In this document: one piece after another, positions 33,059 to 41,780 of the stretch
How positions within the stretch are numbered: position 1 is the first letter of the stretch
Layout of the letters: every line of letters starts with the position of its first letter
Position numbers and translations under genes: made by a program
DNA from: Mycobacterium sp. E1214
GTDB taxonomy: Bacteria; Actinomycetota; Actinomycetes; Mycobacteriales; Mycobacteriaceae
Direction: 5' to 3'
NCBI RefSeq assembly: GCF_001666755.1
Contig: NZ_LZJC01000171.1
Span: 1-64,000, forward strand
DNA length: 64,000 bases
The notes under the pieces: model-generated
Database searches by the model: none
What the model was told of the DNA's origin: nothing
The model's input: the letters and a program-made list of their open reading frames with translations, nothing else

Positions 33059-34689
33059 GCAGGTTTACCGAGAAGATGTACCGCAATGCCCGGACCGTGA
33101 CGACGGGCATGGTCACCGGTGAGCCTCACGAACCGGTCCGGCACACCTGGGGCGAGGTCCACGAGCGCGCCCGGCGCATCGCCGGGGGCCTGGCCGCCGC
33201 GGATATCGGCCTCGGCGACGCCGTCGGCGTGCTCGCCGGCTTCCCGGTCGAGATCGCGCCGACGGCGCAGGGCCTGTGGATGCGCGGCGCCAGCCTGACG
33301 ATGCTGCACCAGCCCACCCCGCGCACCGACCTCGCCGTCTGGGCCGAGGACACCATGAACGTCATCGGCATGATCGAGGCGCGGGCCGTCATCGTCTCGG
33401 AACCATTCCTGGTCGCCATCCCGGTGCTCGAGGAGAAGGGCATCCAGGTCCTCACCGTCGGTGACCTGCTGGCCGCCGACCCGATCGACCCCGTCGAGGT
33501 GGGCGAGGACGACCTGGCGCTGATGCAGCTGACGAGCGGTTCGACGGGATCGCCCAAGGCCGTGCAGATCACCCACCGCAACATCTATTCCAACGCCGAG
33601 GCGATGTTCATCGGCGCCCAGTACGACGTCAACCACGACGTCATGGTCAGCTGGCTGCCCTGCTTCCACGACATGGGGATGGTCGGCTTCCTCACCATCC
33701 CGATGTACTTCGGGGCCGAGCTGGTCAAGGTCACCCCGATGGACTTCCTGCGGGACACGCTGCTGTGGGCCAAGCTGATCGACAAGTACAAGGGCACCAT
33801 GACCGCGGCGCCCAACTTCGCCTACGCGCTGCTGGCCAAGCGGTTGCGCCGCAACGCCAAGCCCGGCGACTTCGACCTGTCCACCCTGCGGTTCGCCCTG
33901 TCGGGCGCCGAGCCCGTCGAGCCCGCCGACGTCGAGGACCTGCTGGACGCGGGCGCGCCGTTCGGCCTGCGGCCCTCGGCGATCCTGCCGGCCTACGGCA
34001 TGGCCGAGACGACGCTGGCCGTCTCCTTCTCCGAGTGCGACGCCGGCCTGGTGGTCGACGAGGTGGACGCCGACCTGCTGGCCGCCCTGCGCCGCGCCGT
34101 GCCCGCCACCAAGGGCAACACCCGCCGGCTGGCGACGCTGGGGCCGCTGCTGCGCGACCTCGAGGCCCGCATCATCGACGACAACGGCGACGTGATGCCC
34201 GCCCGCGGCGTCGGGGTCATCGAGTTGCGCGGCGAAAGCCTGACACCGGGCTACCTGACCATGGGCGGGTTCATCCCGGCCCAGGACGAGAACGGCTGGT
34301 ATGACACCGGCGACCTCGGTTACCTGACCGAGGAGGGTCACGTCGTGGTGTGCGGCCGCGTCAAGGACGTCATCATCATGGCGGGCCGCAACATCTACCC
34401 CACCGACATCGAGCGCGCCGCGTGCCGCGTCGAGGGCGTGCGGCCCGGCTGCGCCGTCGCCGTGCGTCTGGACGCGGGCCACTCCCGCGAGACGTTCGCC
34501 GTCGCCGTCGAATCCAACGCCTGGCAGGACCCGGCCGAGGTCCGGCGCATCGAGCACCAGGTCGCCCGTGAGGTGGTGGCCGAGGTCGACATGCGGCCGC
34601 GCAACGTGGTGGTGCTCGGGCCGGGGACCATCCCGAAGACGCCGTCGGGCAAGCTGCGCCGATCCAACTCGGTCACGCTGGTCACCTAG
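33055..34689 (+). CDS. pks16: Acyl-AMP ligase/acyl-CoA synthetase (Pks16, FadD-like)
   Basis: The 544-aa protein starts at GTG 33055 after a strong GAGGAGGT ribosome site; 544 aa is the length of M. tuberculosis Pks16 (Rv1013). Adenylating-enzyme motifs are LTSGSTGSPKAVQITHRN (P-loop A3), PAYGMAETTLA (A5) and WYDTGDLGYLTEEG with GRVKDVIIMAGRNIYPTDIE (A7-A8). The terminal PKTPSGKLRRS supplies the catalytic Lys. Despite its name it has no polyketide synthase domain. It activates a fatty or other acid as the acyl-adenylate; substrate not known. Confidence 0.93.
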   Translation: MSRFTEKMYRNARTVTTGMVTGEPHEPVRHTWGEVHERARRIAGGLAAADIGLGDAVGVLAGFPVEIAPTAQGLWMRGASLTMLHQPTPRTDLAVWAEDTMNVIGMIEARAVIVSEPFLVAIPVLEEKGIQVLTVGDLLAADPIDPVEVGEDDLALMQLTSGSTGSPKAVQITHRNIYSNAEAMFIGAQYDVNHDVMVSWLPCFHDMGMVGFLTIPMYFGAELVKVTPMDFLRDTLLWAKLIDKYKGTMTAAPNFAYALLAKRLRRNAKPGDFDLSTLRFALSGAEPVEPADVEDLLDAGAPFGLRPSAILPAYGMAETTLAVSFSECDAGLVVDEVDADLLAALRRAVPATKGNTRRLATLGPLLRDLEARIIDDNGDVMPARGVGVIELRGESLTPGYLTMGGFIPAQDENGWYDTGDLGYLTEEGHVVVCGRVKDVIIMAGRNIYPTDIERAACRVEGVRPGCAVAVRLDAGHSRETFAVAVESNAWQDPAEVRRIEHQVAREVVAEVDMRPRNVVVLGPGTIPKTPSGKLRRSNSVTLVT

Positions 34690-34704
34690 GGTGCTGGCGC
34701 GCGC

Positions 34705-35280
34705 CTACCAGGCGTGCACCCGGTTCTGCGCCGGCTCCAGGCCCAGCTCGATCAGCAGTTCGGTGGCGTCGGCCGCCTGCTCGCAGATCGTGGGGACCTC
34801 GGCGCGCTCGCCGGCGTTGAACGGCTCCAGCACGAACGCCGCGGGGTCCTTGCGCCCCGGCGGCCTGCCGATGCCGACGCGCACGCGGTGAAAGTCCTTG
34901 CTGCCCAACGCCGCAGCGATCGAGCGCAGGCCGTTGTGGCCGCCCTCCCCGCCGCCCATCTTGAGCCGGATCCGACCGAAGTCCAGGTCGAGGTCGTCGT
35001 GCACGACGACGAGGTCGGCCGGGGCCACCGAGTAGAACTTCGCCAACGGCCCCACCTGGCGGCCGGATTCGTTCATGTAGCAGCGCGGCTTGGCGACCAC
35101 CACCGAACGCCCGGCCAGCCGGCCGGTGACGATTTCGGCGCCGGATCGCTTGTGCGCCTTGAATGTCGAGCCCAGCCGCGCGGCCAGCACGTCGGCGACC
35201 ATGAAGCCGACGTTGTGGCGGGTGCGGGCGTAGTTGTCCCCGGGGTTGCCCAGGCCGACGACCAGTAACGGCTCGGCCAC
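34705..35280 (-). CDS. pth: Peptidyl-tRNA hydrolase
   Basis: The 191-aa protein starts at GTG 35280. Conserved residues include VVGLGNPGDNYARTRHNVGFM (Asn, catalytic His), PRCYMNESGRQVG (Asn), VVHDDLDLDFGRIRLKMGGGEGGHNGLRSI (Asp, Asn). It frees tRNA from stalled peptidyl-tRNA. It follows rplY by 12 bases on the same strand, as in M. tuberculosis Rv1014c-Rv1015c, and is convergent with pks16. Confidence 0.96.
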   Translation of the reverse strand: MAEPLLVVGLGNPGDNYARTRHNVGFMVADVLAARLGSTFKAHKRSGAEIVTGRLAGRSVVVAKPRCYMNESGRQVGPLAKFYSVAPADLVVVHDDLDLDFGRIRLKMGGGEGGHNGLRSIAAALGSKDFHRVRVGIGRPPGRKDPAAFVLEPFNAGERAEVPTICEQAADATELLIELGLEPAQNRVHAW

Positions 35281-35292
35281 GTCGCGGACCGC

Positions 35293-35934
35293 CTACTCGA
35301 TCTCTTCGGGCGCGCCAGCCTCTTCGGCCTCGGCCGTCTCGGCCTCCTCCTGCGCGACCTCTCCTTCGAGGTCCTCGGCGGTGGGGGCGGTGACGACGTT
35401 GACCACCAGCGTCTCCGGGTCGGAGACCAGGTTCACGCCGCGAGGCAATTCGACCTGGCCCGCGTTGATCTGAGTGCCCTCCTCGGCGCCCTCGACCGAC
35501 ACGGTCAGCTGCTCGGGGATGGACAGGGCCTCGGCCTCGATCTCGATGGCGTTGGCCTCCTGGGTGACCAGCGCGCCGGGGACGGGGTCGCCCTCGACGA
35601 CGACGGTGACCTCGACGGTGACCTTTTCGCCGCGCCGCACGACCAGCAGGTCGGCGTGCTGGATGCTGCGCCGGATCGGGTGGATGTCGAGCGACTTGGT
35701 CAGCGCCAGCTGCTCCTTGCCCTCGATGTCGAGGGTCAGGACCGCGTTGGTGCCGGCGTGCCGCAGCACGGCCGCGAAGTCGTGGCCGGGCAGTTCGAGG
35801 TGCTGGGGATCGGTGCCGTGGCCGTAGAGGACGGCGGGGATTTTGCCGTCGCGGCGGGCCCGCCGGGACGCGCCCTTGCCGGTGGCGCTGCGCACCGTGA
35901 CCTTGAGTTCGTTGCCTGCGGCGGCCTTCGCCAT
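35293..35934 (-). CDS. rplY: Ribosomal protein bL25 (CTC/TL5 type)
   Basis: The 213-aa protein starts at ATG 35934. The N-terminal part (LKVTVRSATGKGASRRARRDGKIPAVLYG) binds 5S rRNA; the C-terminal beta domain and a Glu/Ala-rich acidic tail (EEAETAEAEEAGAPEEIE) identify the long CTC form. It stabilises the 5S rRNA-50S complex and is linked to stress in other bacteria. Confidence 0.95.
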   Translation of the reverse strand: MAKAAAGNELKVTVRSATGKGASRRARRDGKIPAVLYGHGTDPQHLELPGHDFAAVLRHAGTNAVLTLDIEGKEQLALTKSLDIHPIRRSIQHADLLVVRRGEKVTVEVTVVVEGDPVPGALVTQEANAIEIEAEALSIPEQLTVSVEGAEEGTQINAGQVELPRGVNLVSDPETLVVNVVTAPTAEDLEGEVAQEEAETAEAEEAGAPEEIE

Positions 35935-36129
35935 GCTGTCGCTCCTCGACTGCTCGTTACCTTCTGGGGGGCACGGCAAGGTCGCGACTGTGTGAAAGTC
36001 GGTCTCCGTCGATAACGGTGCTGGTCGACCAGCCACCCTCGCCGTGACGCCCGGTCAGGTTAGCGCATCCGCGCGCGAGAGGGGAAATTGGCGGCAGGCG
36101 GGTCAGGGTCAGGACGGAAGGCATGTGCA

Positions 36130-36192
36130 AAGTGCCCGCCTCACAGCGACAACGGCGCGCGCCGCCGCGTTGTCGCTGCGAGGCGGGCACTT
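36130..36192. repeat. Inverted pair of the 24-bp repeat (empty pair)
   Basis: The unit at 36130-36153 (minus orientation) and that at 36169-36192 (plus) are reverse complements with one mismatch. The core reads GTTGTCGCT then N, then GAGGCGGGCACTT. They are separated by only 15 bases, so the pair could form a long hairpin. The same inverted pair at 52426 and 52764 encloses a gene. Confidence 0.85.
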
Positions 36193-36369
36193 CGCCTACC
36201 ACCCTGGACAGGGCTCGCCGCCTACCGCCCTGGAACGGGTCCACCGCGTTGTCGCTGTGAGGCGGGCACTTTGCCTACCACCCTGGAGAGGGCTCGCCGC
36301 CACCGCCCTGGAGCGGGTCGCCGCGTTGTCGCTGTGAGGCGGGCACTTCGCCTACCACCCTGGACAGCG
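36169..36369. repeat. 77-79-bp direct repeat containing the 24-bp unit
   Basis: The 24-bp unit occurs at 36169-36192, 36248-36271 and 36325-36348, with spacings of 79 and 77 bases. The intervening DNA is itself repeated (CCTACCACCCTGGA, GGGCTCGCCGCC, CCGCCCTGGA), so the array is about two and a half tandem copies of a 77-79-bp unit. It ends just inside the SDR terminator region. Confidence 0.85.
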
Positions 36370-36372
36370 ACC

Positions 36373-37254
36373 TCAGAGCGGAAACTGGGTCCCGGTGAGC
36401 TGCTCGGAGAGCTCCCACAGCGCCGCCGCGGCCGCGCCGTCCTGGGCGCGCCGGCTGCGCGCCACCGGTTGGGTGCGGCCGACCTGGCCGAATCGCGGGC
36501 CGATGAAGGTGTTGCCCGGCAGGTGTTGTGACGCCGCATACAGCGTCTGGCGTGCGCCGAAGTCGGCGTCGGTGGCGACCACCCGCGTCACGGCCGACAT
36601 CATCGCGTCGCCCAGCCGCCGCCCGGACGCGCCCTGCAGATTGGTGTGCGAGTAGCCGGGGTGGGCCGCCAGCGCTCGCAGCGGGGAGCCGGCCACCCCG
36701 AGGCGCCGCTGCAGCTCCTTGGTGAACAGGAGGTTGGCCAACTTGGATTGGCTGTAGGCCAGCCACGGCGAGTAGCGCCGCTTCTTCCAGTTCAGGTCCT
36801 CGAAGTCGATGCGGCCCGCCCAGTGCGCCATCGACGACACGCTGACCACGCGGTCGGTCAGCTTGGGCAGCAGCAGGTTGGTCAGCGCGAAGTGGCCGAG
36901 GTGGTTGGTGCCGATCTGGCTCTCGAACCCGTCGACCGTCAGGGCGTACGGCGCCGCCATGATGCCGGCGTTGTTGATCAACACGTCGACCGTGTCCACC
37001 CCGTCGGCGAACCGGTGCACCGACGACAGGTCCTGCAGGTCCAGTTCGCGCACCTCGACCGGGCCGGTATGGGTGCCCCTGATGTGCAGCGCGGCCTTCT
37101 CGCCCTTGCGGACGTCGCGGACCGCCATGATCAGCGTCGCGCCCTTGCCGGCCAACTCGCGGGCCGTCACCGCGCCCAGCCCACTGTTAGCGCCGGTGAT
37201 CACGACGGTGCGCCCCGCGAACGACGGCAGATCCGCCGCGGTCCAATTGGTCAT
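36373..37254 (-). CDS. Short-chain dehydrogenase/reductase
   Basis: The 293-aa protein starts at ATG 37254. Classical SDR motifs are VVITGANSGLGAV (NAD(P) loop), LINNAGIMAAP, SVSSMAHW (Ser) and YSQSKLANLL (YxxxK). The length and the loop that follows the YxxxK motif resemble the retinol dehydrogenase/WW-oxidoreductase-like branch. Substrate not known. It is not in the M. tuberculosis arrangement that I recall between rplY and lpqT, and its 3' end touches the repeat array. Confidence 0.9.
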   Translation of the reverse strand: MTNWTAADLPSFAGRTVVITGANSGLGAVTARELAGKGATLIMAVRDVRKGEKAALHIRGTHTGPVEVRELDLQDLSSVHRFADGVDTVDVLINNAGIMAAPYALTVDGFESQIGTNHLGHFALTNLLLPKLTDRVVSVSSMAHWAGRIDFEDLNWKKRRYSPWLAYSQSKLANLLFTKELQRRLGVAGSPLRALAAHPGYSHTNLQGASGRRLGDAMMSAVTRVVATDADFGARQTLYAASQHLPGNTFIGPRFGQVGRTQPVARSRRAQDGAAAAALWELSEQLTGTQFPL

Positions 37255-37265
37255 GGCTGAAGAGC

Positions 37266-37925
37266 CTAGTGACCTGCCGCCACGACGAAGCCGTGAATGA
37301 TCGTCTCGATGTCGGTGGACTGCGCGGCCGCCTGATTGGCCAGGCCGGTGATGGTCAGCTGTACCAAATAGCGCGCATGGTCGGGCGCCGAGCCGGTGGC
37401 GATGACGATCCGGTTGAAGCTGTGCAGGCGAATGCCGTCCAGGTCGTAGCTGCCCTGGATCATCGACGACGGAAACCCGTTGAACGGCGCGGTGGAGGCG
37501 TCGAGCTGCTTGAAGTTCTCGAACAGCTGCGCGTCGTCGTTGCCGCGCTTGACGACCTGGGCGGGATCGAAGTCCCCGGTCAGCTTGAACACCACCAGCC
37601 GCGCCGTCGGGTACTTGCCGCCCTGGGCAATCATCACCGTCTCGGGCGTGATGTGCGGGTTGGTGAACGGCGACCAGCCCGGCGGGGTCGGGATCGACAC
37701 CGTCAGGTCGTGCAGCGACGCCGGGGCCACCTGCGTCCCGGTGACGCCGATGCTCTGCAGGTACTGCGACAGCGGGACGGGCTTCTCGGCCGCAGCGGTG
37801 CTGGTGGTCGTCGTGGTGGTCCGCGACAGAACGGATTGGTAGTCAGGCGCTTCCGGCCCGCACCCACACGTCATGGCGCCGATCGCGACCGCGGCGGCGC
37901 AGGCGCGATACAGCCGCGCCTTCAC
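37266..37925 (-). CDS. lpqT: LpqT lipoprotein (LpqN family)
   Basis: The 219-aa protein starts at GTG 37925, overlapping the arsC-like stop by four bases. The signal peptide ends AIGAMTCGCGPEAPDY; the lipobox is weak (TCGC rather than LxxC), so the acylated Cys is uncertain. The body, from LHDLTVSIPTPPGWSPF through NPHITPETVMIAQ to an alpha/beta end, matches the LpqN/LpqT family. Function is not established; family members are surface proteins that may handle lipids. Position matches Rv1016c. Confidence 0.88.
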   Translation of the reverse strand: MKARLYRACAAAVAIGAMTCGCGPEAPDYQSVLSRTTTTTTSTAAAEKPVPLSQYLQSIGVTGTQVAPASLHDLTVSIPTPPGWSPFTNPHITPETVMIAQGGKYPTARLVVFKLTGDFDPAQVVKRGNDDAQLFENFKQLDASTAPFNGFPSSMIQGSYDLDGIRLHSFNRIVIATGSAPDHARYLVQLTITGLANQAAAQSTDIETIIHGFVVAAGH

Positions 37926-38266
37926 AGGATCTCGCGGACCGCGTCGATCGGCCGGGCCAGCCGGGTGCCCTTGGGTGTCACGACGAACGGACGTTCGATG
38001 AGGATGGGATGCTCGGCCATGGCGTCGAGCAGCTCCTCGTCGGCCGCCTCCGCCAAACCCAGTTCACCGTACAGCGATTCGCGTTTACGCACCGCGGCGC
38101 GAACCTCGATGCCCGCGTCGCGGATCAGCCGCGCCAGCTCCTCGCGCGACGGTGGGGTCTTCAGGTACTGGACCACCTCGGGCTCGATCCCGTTGTCGCG
38201 CAACAATTCCAGCGTCTTGCGCGAGGTGCTGCACTTGGGGTTGTGATAGATGACGGTGCCGCCCAT
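37922..38266 (-). CDS. ArsC-family reductase-like protein (Spx/YffB type)
   Basis: The 114-aa protein starts at ATG 38266, directly after the prs stop. It has the ArsC thioredoxin-like fold with YHNPKCSTSRKTLELL (catalytic Cys in CxxS) and ILIERPFVVTPKGTRLARP (Arg-Pro segment). True arsenate reduction by this glutaredoxin-linked class is possible, but no ars genes are nearby. It shares a transcript with prs and lpqT. Confidence 0.85.
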   Translation of the reverse strand: MGGTVIYHNPKCSTSRKTLELLRDNGIEPEVVQYLKTPPSREELARLIRDAGIEVRAAVRKRESLYGELGLAEAADEELLDAMAEHPILIERPFVVTPKGTRLARPIDAVREIL

Positions 38267-39247
38267 CTAGGCGTCCCCGTCAAACAGCCCTGTCACAGAG
38301 CCGTTTTCGAAAACGGCGCGAATGGTGCTGGCCAGCAGCGGGGCGATCGACAGCACGGTCAGTTGGGGGAAGCGCTTCTCCTCGCCGATCGGCAGGGTGT
38401 TGGTGACGATGACCTCCCGGGCGCCGCACGCCGCGAGGCGCTCGGACGCCGGGTCGGACAGCACGCCATGGGTGGCCGCGATGATCACGTCCTTGGCGCC
38501 GTCGTCGTGCAGCAGCTTCACCGCACCGGCGATGGTGCCGCCGGTGTCGATCATGTCGTCGATCAGCACGCAGGTCCGCCCGGCGACCTCACCGACGACG
38601 CGGTTGGACACCACCTGGTTGGGCACCCGCGGGTCGCGGGTCTTGTGGATGAAGGCCAGCGGGACGCCACCGAGCGCGTCGGCCCACTTCTCGGCGATGC
38701 GCACCCGCCCCGAGTCGGGGGAGACGACCACCATGTTGCCGTCGGGGTAGTTGTCCCGGATGTAGCCGGTCAGCAGGTTCTGGCCGCGCATGTGGTCGAC
38801 CGGGCCGTCGAAGAAGCCCTGGATCTGGTCGGTGTGCAGGTCGACGGTGACGATCCGGTCGGCGCCCGCGGTCTTGAGCAGGTCGGCGACCAGCCGGGCC
38901 GAGATGGGTTCGCGGCCGCGGTGCTTCTTGTCCTGCCGGGCGTAGGGGTAGAACGGCATGACGGCGGTGATCCGCTTCGCGCTGCCCCGCTTGAGGGCGT
39001 CGATCATGATCAGCTGCTCCATCAGCCAGCGGTTGACCGGCCACGGCGCGGACTGCAGCACGAAGGCGTCGCAGCCGCGCACCGACTCGTGGAACCGCAC
39101 GAAGATCTCGCCGTTGGCGAATTCGCGGGCCGTCTGCGCGGTGACGTGGACGTCGAGCTCCTTGGCGACCTGCTCGGCCAGCTCCGGGTGCGCGCGACCG
39201 GAGAAGAGCATCAAGTTTTTGCGGTTGTCTGACCAGTCGTGGCTCAA
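38267..39247 (-). CDS. prsA: Ribose-phosphate pyrophosphokinase
   Basis: The 326-aa protein is placed from TTG 39247, giving the N-terminus SHDWSDNRKNLMLFSGRAHPEL of M. tuberculosis PrsA (Rv1017c). PRPP synthase motifs: FANGEIFVRFHESVRG, FPYARQDKKHRGREPISA-like flexible loop, VTVDLHTDQIQGFF and CVLIDDMIDTGGTIAGA (PRPP loop). It makes PRPP for purines, pyrimidines, His, Trp and the decaprenyl-ribose arabinan donor. It lies downstream of glmU. Confidence 0.97.
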   Translation of the reverse strand: MSHDWSDNRKNLMLFSGRAHPELAEQVAKELDVHVTAQTAREFANGEIFVRFHESVRGCDAFVLQSAPWPVNRWLMEQLIMIDALKRGSAKRITAVMPFYPYARQDKKHRGREPISARLVADLLKTAGADRIVTVDLHTDQIQGFFDGPVDHMRGQNLLTGYIRDNYPDGNMVVVSPDSGRVRIAEKWADALGGVPLAFIHKTRDPRVPNQVVSNRVVGEVAGRTCVLIDDMIDTGGTIAGAVKLLHDDGAKDVIIAATHGVLSDPASERLAACGAREVIVTNTLPIGEEKRFPQLTVLSIAPLLASTIRAVFENGSVTGLFDGDA

Positions 39248-39356
39248 CGCACTGCCCTCGCCGTGTCGGGGTGGGGATGGGGAATGGAACGCCCCATCGT
39301 ACGAAGCGAATCGTACGGAAAAGTGCCCGGGTTGCCAGATACCAAATGCACGGTGT

Positions 39357-40847
39357 CTATTCGGGCTCGGCGGCGGGGTCGACCGTGGGTTCGGCGGCGG
39401 GCTCGGAATTCGCGGCCGCCTTCTCCGCCGCCCGCGCGGCGGCGCTGCCCGGCCGCTTGCGCGCCACCCAGCCTTCGATGTTGCGCTGCGGACCGGCCGA
39501 GACCGCCAGCGCGCCCGGCGGGACGTCGTCGCGCAGCACCGTGCCCGCGCCCGTGTAGGCCCCGTCGCCGACCGTCACCGGGGCCACGAACATGGTGTCC
39601 GAGCCGGTGCGCACGTGGGAGCCGATCGTCGTGCGCGACTTCGAGGTTCCGTCGTAGTTGACGAACACGCTGGAGGCGCCGATGTTGCTGTGTTCGCCGA
39701 TGTCGGCGTCGCCGACGTAGGTGAGGTGCGGGACCTTGGTGCCGGTGCCGATCGTGGCGTTCTTCGTCTCGACGAACGCGCCGAGCTTGCCGTCGGCGCC
39801 CAGGACGGTGCCCGGGCGCAGATACGTGAACGGCCCGACGGTGGCGCCGGCGCCCACCGACGACTCGGTGCCATGCGTCCGCACCACCGACGCGCCGTCG
39901 CCGACGGTCACGTCGGTCAGGGTGGTGTCGGGGCCGACGACGCAGCCGCCGCCGATCCGGGTGCGCCCGAGCAGCTGGGTGCCTGGGTGCACGACGGTGT
40001 CGCGCCCGATCGTCACGTCGACGTCGATCCAGGTGGTGGCGGGGTCGACGATCGTGACGCCCGCCAGCTGGTGGGCGGCGACGAGCCGGCGGTTGAGCTC
40101 GGCGCCCAGCTGGGCGAGCTGGACGCGGTTGTTGACCCCGGCCACCAGCGCGCTGTCGTCGACGTGCCGGGCGCGGATGGCCAGGCCGTCGCCGCGCAGG
40201 ATGGCCACGACGTCGGTCAGGTAGAGCTCCTGCTGGGCGTTGTCGGAGCTCAGCCGGCTCAGCGCCGAGCGCAGCGCGGGCGCGTCGAACGCGTACACGC
40301 CGGCGTTGACCTCCCGGATCTCGCGCTGCGAGGGCGTCGCGTCGGCATGCTCGACGATGGCCGTGACCTCGTCGTCGGGTGTGCGCAAGATCCGGCCGTA
40401 GCCGCTGGGGTCGTCCAGCGTGGTGGTCAACACCGTCGCGGCGGCCGACCCGGCGCTGTGGCCGGCGATCAGGTCGGCCAGCGTGTCGGCGTCCAGCAGC
40501 GGGGTGTCCCCGGAGGTGACGACCACCAGGCCGGCGTAGTCCTCGGGCAGCGCGGACAGCCCGCAGCGCACGGCATGGCCGGTGCCCAGGGGGCGGTCCT
40601 GCAGGGCGACGTCGATCGGGCGGCCCAGGTCGCTGGCCAGCTCGGCGACGATCGGGGCGATGCGCTCGTTGTCGTGGCCCAACACGGTGACCAGGTGCTG
40701 CGGCGCCACCTTGGCGATCGCGTGCAGCAGGTGGGCCAGCATGCTGCGGCCGCCGAGGGTGTGCAGCACTTTCGGGGTGTTCGACCGCATGCGGGTGCCC
40801 GGTCCGGCCGCGAGCACCACGACCGCGGTGTCACCACGAGACGACAT
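39357..40847 (-). CDS. glmU: Bifunctional UDP-GlcNAc pyrophosphorylase / GlcN-1-P acetyltransferase
   Basis: The 496-aa protein starts at ATG 40847 after AGGAGGG. The N-terminal uridyltransferase has VVVLAAGPGTRMRSNTPKVLH (LxxGxGTxMxSxxPK) and VVVTSGDTPLLDADTL. The C-terminal left-handed beta helix has hexapeptides through TIGTGTKVPHLTYVGDADIGEHSNIGASSVFVNYDG. It makes UDP-GlcNAc, the precursor of peptidoglycan and of the arabinogalactan linker. The tRNA-Gln gene lies immediately upstream on the same strand. Confidence 0.97.
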   Translation of the reverse strand: MSSRGDTAVVVLAAGPGTRMRSNTPKVLHTLGGRSMLAHLLHAIAKVAPQHLVTVLGHDNERIAPIVAELASDLGRPIDVALQDRPLGTGHAVRCGLSALPEDYAGLVVVTSGDTPLLDADTLADLIAGHSAGSAAATVLTTTLDDPSGYGRILRTPDDEVTAIVEHADATPSQREIREVNAGVYAFDAPALRSALSRLSSDNAQQELYLTDVVAILRGDGLAIRARHVDDSALVAGVNNRVQLAQLGAELNRRLVAAHQLAGVTIVDPATTWIDVDVTIGRDTVVHPGTQLLGRTRIGGGCVVGPDTTLTDVTVGDGASVVRTHGTESSVGAGATVGPFTYLRPGTVLGADGKLGAFVETKNATIGTGTKVPHLTYVGDADIGEHSNIGASSVFVNYDGTSKSRTTIGSHVRTGSDTMFVAPVTVGDGAYTGAGTVLRDDVPPGALAVSAGPQRNIEGWVARKRPGSAAARAAEKAAANSEPAAEPTVDPAAEPE

Positions 40848-40865
40848 CAACCCTCCTCGAGATGC

Positions 40866-40936
40866 TCCGTCGCCAGGACTCGAACCTGAACTATCTGAAC
40901 CAAAATCAGAGGTGCTGCCGATTACACCACGACGGA
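40866..40936 (-). tRNA. tRNA-Gln (anticodon UUG)
   Basis: The minus strand folds as a 71-base tRNA. The acceptor stem is TCCGTCG with CGACGGA and discriminator G. The anticodon arm TCTGA-TTTTGGT-TCAGA carries TTG, and the T arm TCAGG-TTCGAGT-CCTGG is canonical. CCA is not encoded. M. tuberculosis also has a tRNA-Gln upstream of glmU. Confidence 0.97.
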
Positions 40937-41021
40937 TTGCGGGCGGACCGCGCCAATGACTTTAGACGGTGTGGGCGGCCGGGCGCCCCATGCGGGCCCG
41001 CCGAGCCGATACGCTGAGCAC

Positions 41022-41681
41022 GTGGCCGTGCCGGATTCCCACACCCCGAAAGAGCCCGATAAAGAGGTGCGGGCGCCGCGGGCCCGGATGACGGGCACCG
41101 AGCGCCGCCAGCAACTCATCGGGATCGCGCGCTCGCTGTTCGCCGAACGCGGCTACGAGGGCACCTCGATCGAGGAGGTCGCGCAGCGCGCCAACGTGTC
41201 CAAGCCCGTCGTCTACGAGCATTTCGGCGGCAAAGAGGGCCTGTACGCCGTGGTCGTCGACCGCGAGATGTCCGCCCTGCTCGACGGCATCACGTCGTCG
41301 CTGACCAACAACCGGTCCCGCGTCCGGGTCGAGCGGGTGGCCCTGGCGCTGCTCACCTATGTCGAGGAGCACACCGACGGCTTCCGGATCATGATCCGCG
41401 ACTCCCCGGCCTCGATCAGCTCGGGCACCTATTCCAGCCTGCTCAACGACGCCGTGAGCCAGGTCAGCTCGATCCTGGCTGGCGACTTCGCCCGCCGCGG
41501 CCTGGACGCCGAGCTGGCCCCGCTGTACGCGCAGGCGTTGGTCGGTTCGGTGTCGATGACCGCGCAGTGGTGGCTCGACACCCGCGAACCCAAGAAAGAG
41601 GTGGTGGCGGCCCACCTGGTCAACCTGATGTGGAACGGCCTGACGCACCTGGAGGCCGACCCGCGGCTGCAGGACGGTTGA
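41022..41681 (+). CDS. TetR family regulator (Rv1019-like)
   Basis: The 219-aa protein is placed from GTG 41022 (GTG 41028 is also possible); the frame is open to 40956. The helix-turn-helix is RRQQLIGIARSLFAERGYEGTSIEEVAQRANVSKPVVYEHFGGKEGLY. The position equals M. tuberculosis Rv1019, reported as a negative autoregulator cotranscribed with mfd and mazG. Here a gene on the opposite strand lies between it and mfd, so that cotranscription cannot occur. Confidence 0.9.
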   Translation: MAVPDSHTPKEPDKEVRAPRARMTGTERRQQLIGIARSLFAERGYEGTSIEEVAQRANVSKPVVYEHFGGKEGLYAVVVDREMSALLDGITSSLTNNRSRVRVERVALALLTYVEEHTDGFRIMIRDSPASISSGTYSSLLNDAVSQVSSILAGDFARRGLDAELAPLYAQALVGSVSMTAQWWLDTREPKKEVVAAHLVNLMWNGLTHLEADPRLQDG

Positions 41682-41695
41682 GGGCCCACTCGCCG

Positions 41696-41751
41696 CGAGC
41701 GTAAGCGGGCCGCGATTTTCGGCCTGACTTTTCACTGTGCGCTTACGCTCG
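41696..41751. terminator. Bidirectional terminator-like inverted repeat
   Basis: CGAGCGTAAGCG (41696-41707) and CGCTTACGCTCG (41740-41751) are perfect reverse complements with a 32-base loop that contains T-rich and A-poor DNA (GATTTTCGG). The pair lies between the convergent ends of the TetR gene and the decarboxylase-like gene, the usual place for a shared terminator. The long loop is unusual. Confidence 0.5.
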
Positions 41752-41780
41752 GCGAAGAGGCCAGGCGGGGAGGCGCGATG

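Larger units (their letters stand above)
35935..36372. other. Intergenic region with dispersed repeat array
   Basis: This is 438 bases between rplY and the SDR gene, without a gene. The right half (36130-36369) is filled by copies of a 24-bp repeat family described separately. The left part (35935-36129) must hold the rplY promoter; the AT content rises near 35950-36015. Confidence 0.5.

Noticed and set aside
36130..36369. CRISPR array
   Set aside because: Repeats of 24 bp recur at 77-79 bp, but the spacers are themselves repeats of each other and no cas genes are near. It is a tandem intergenic repeat.
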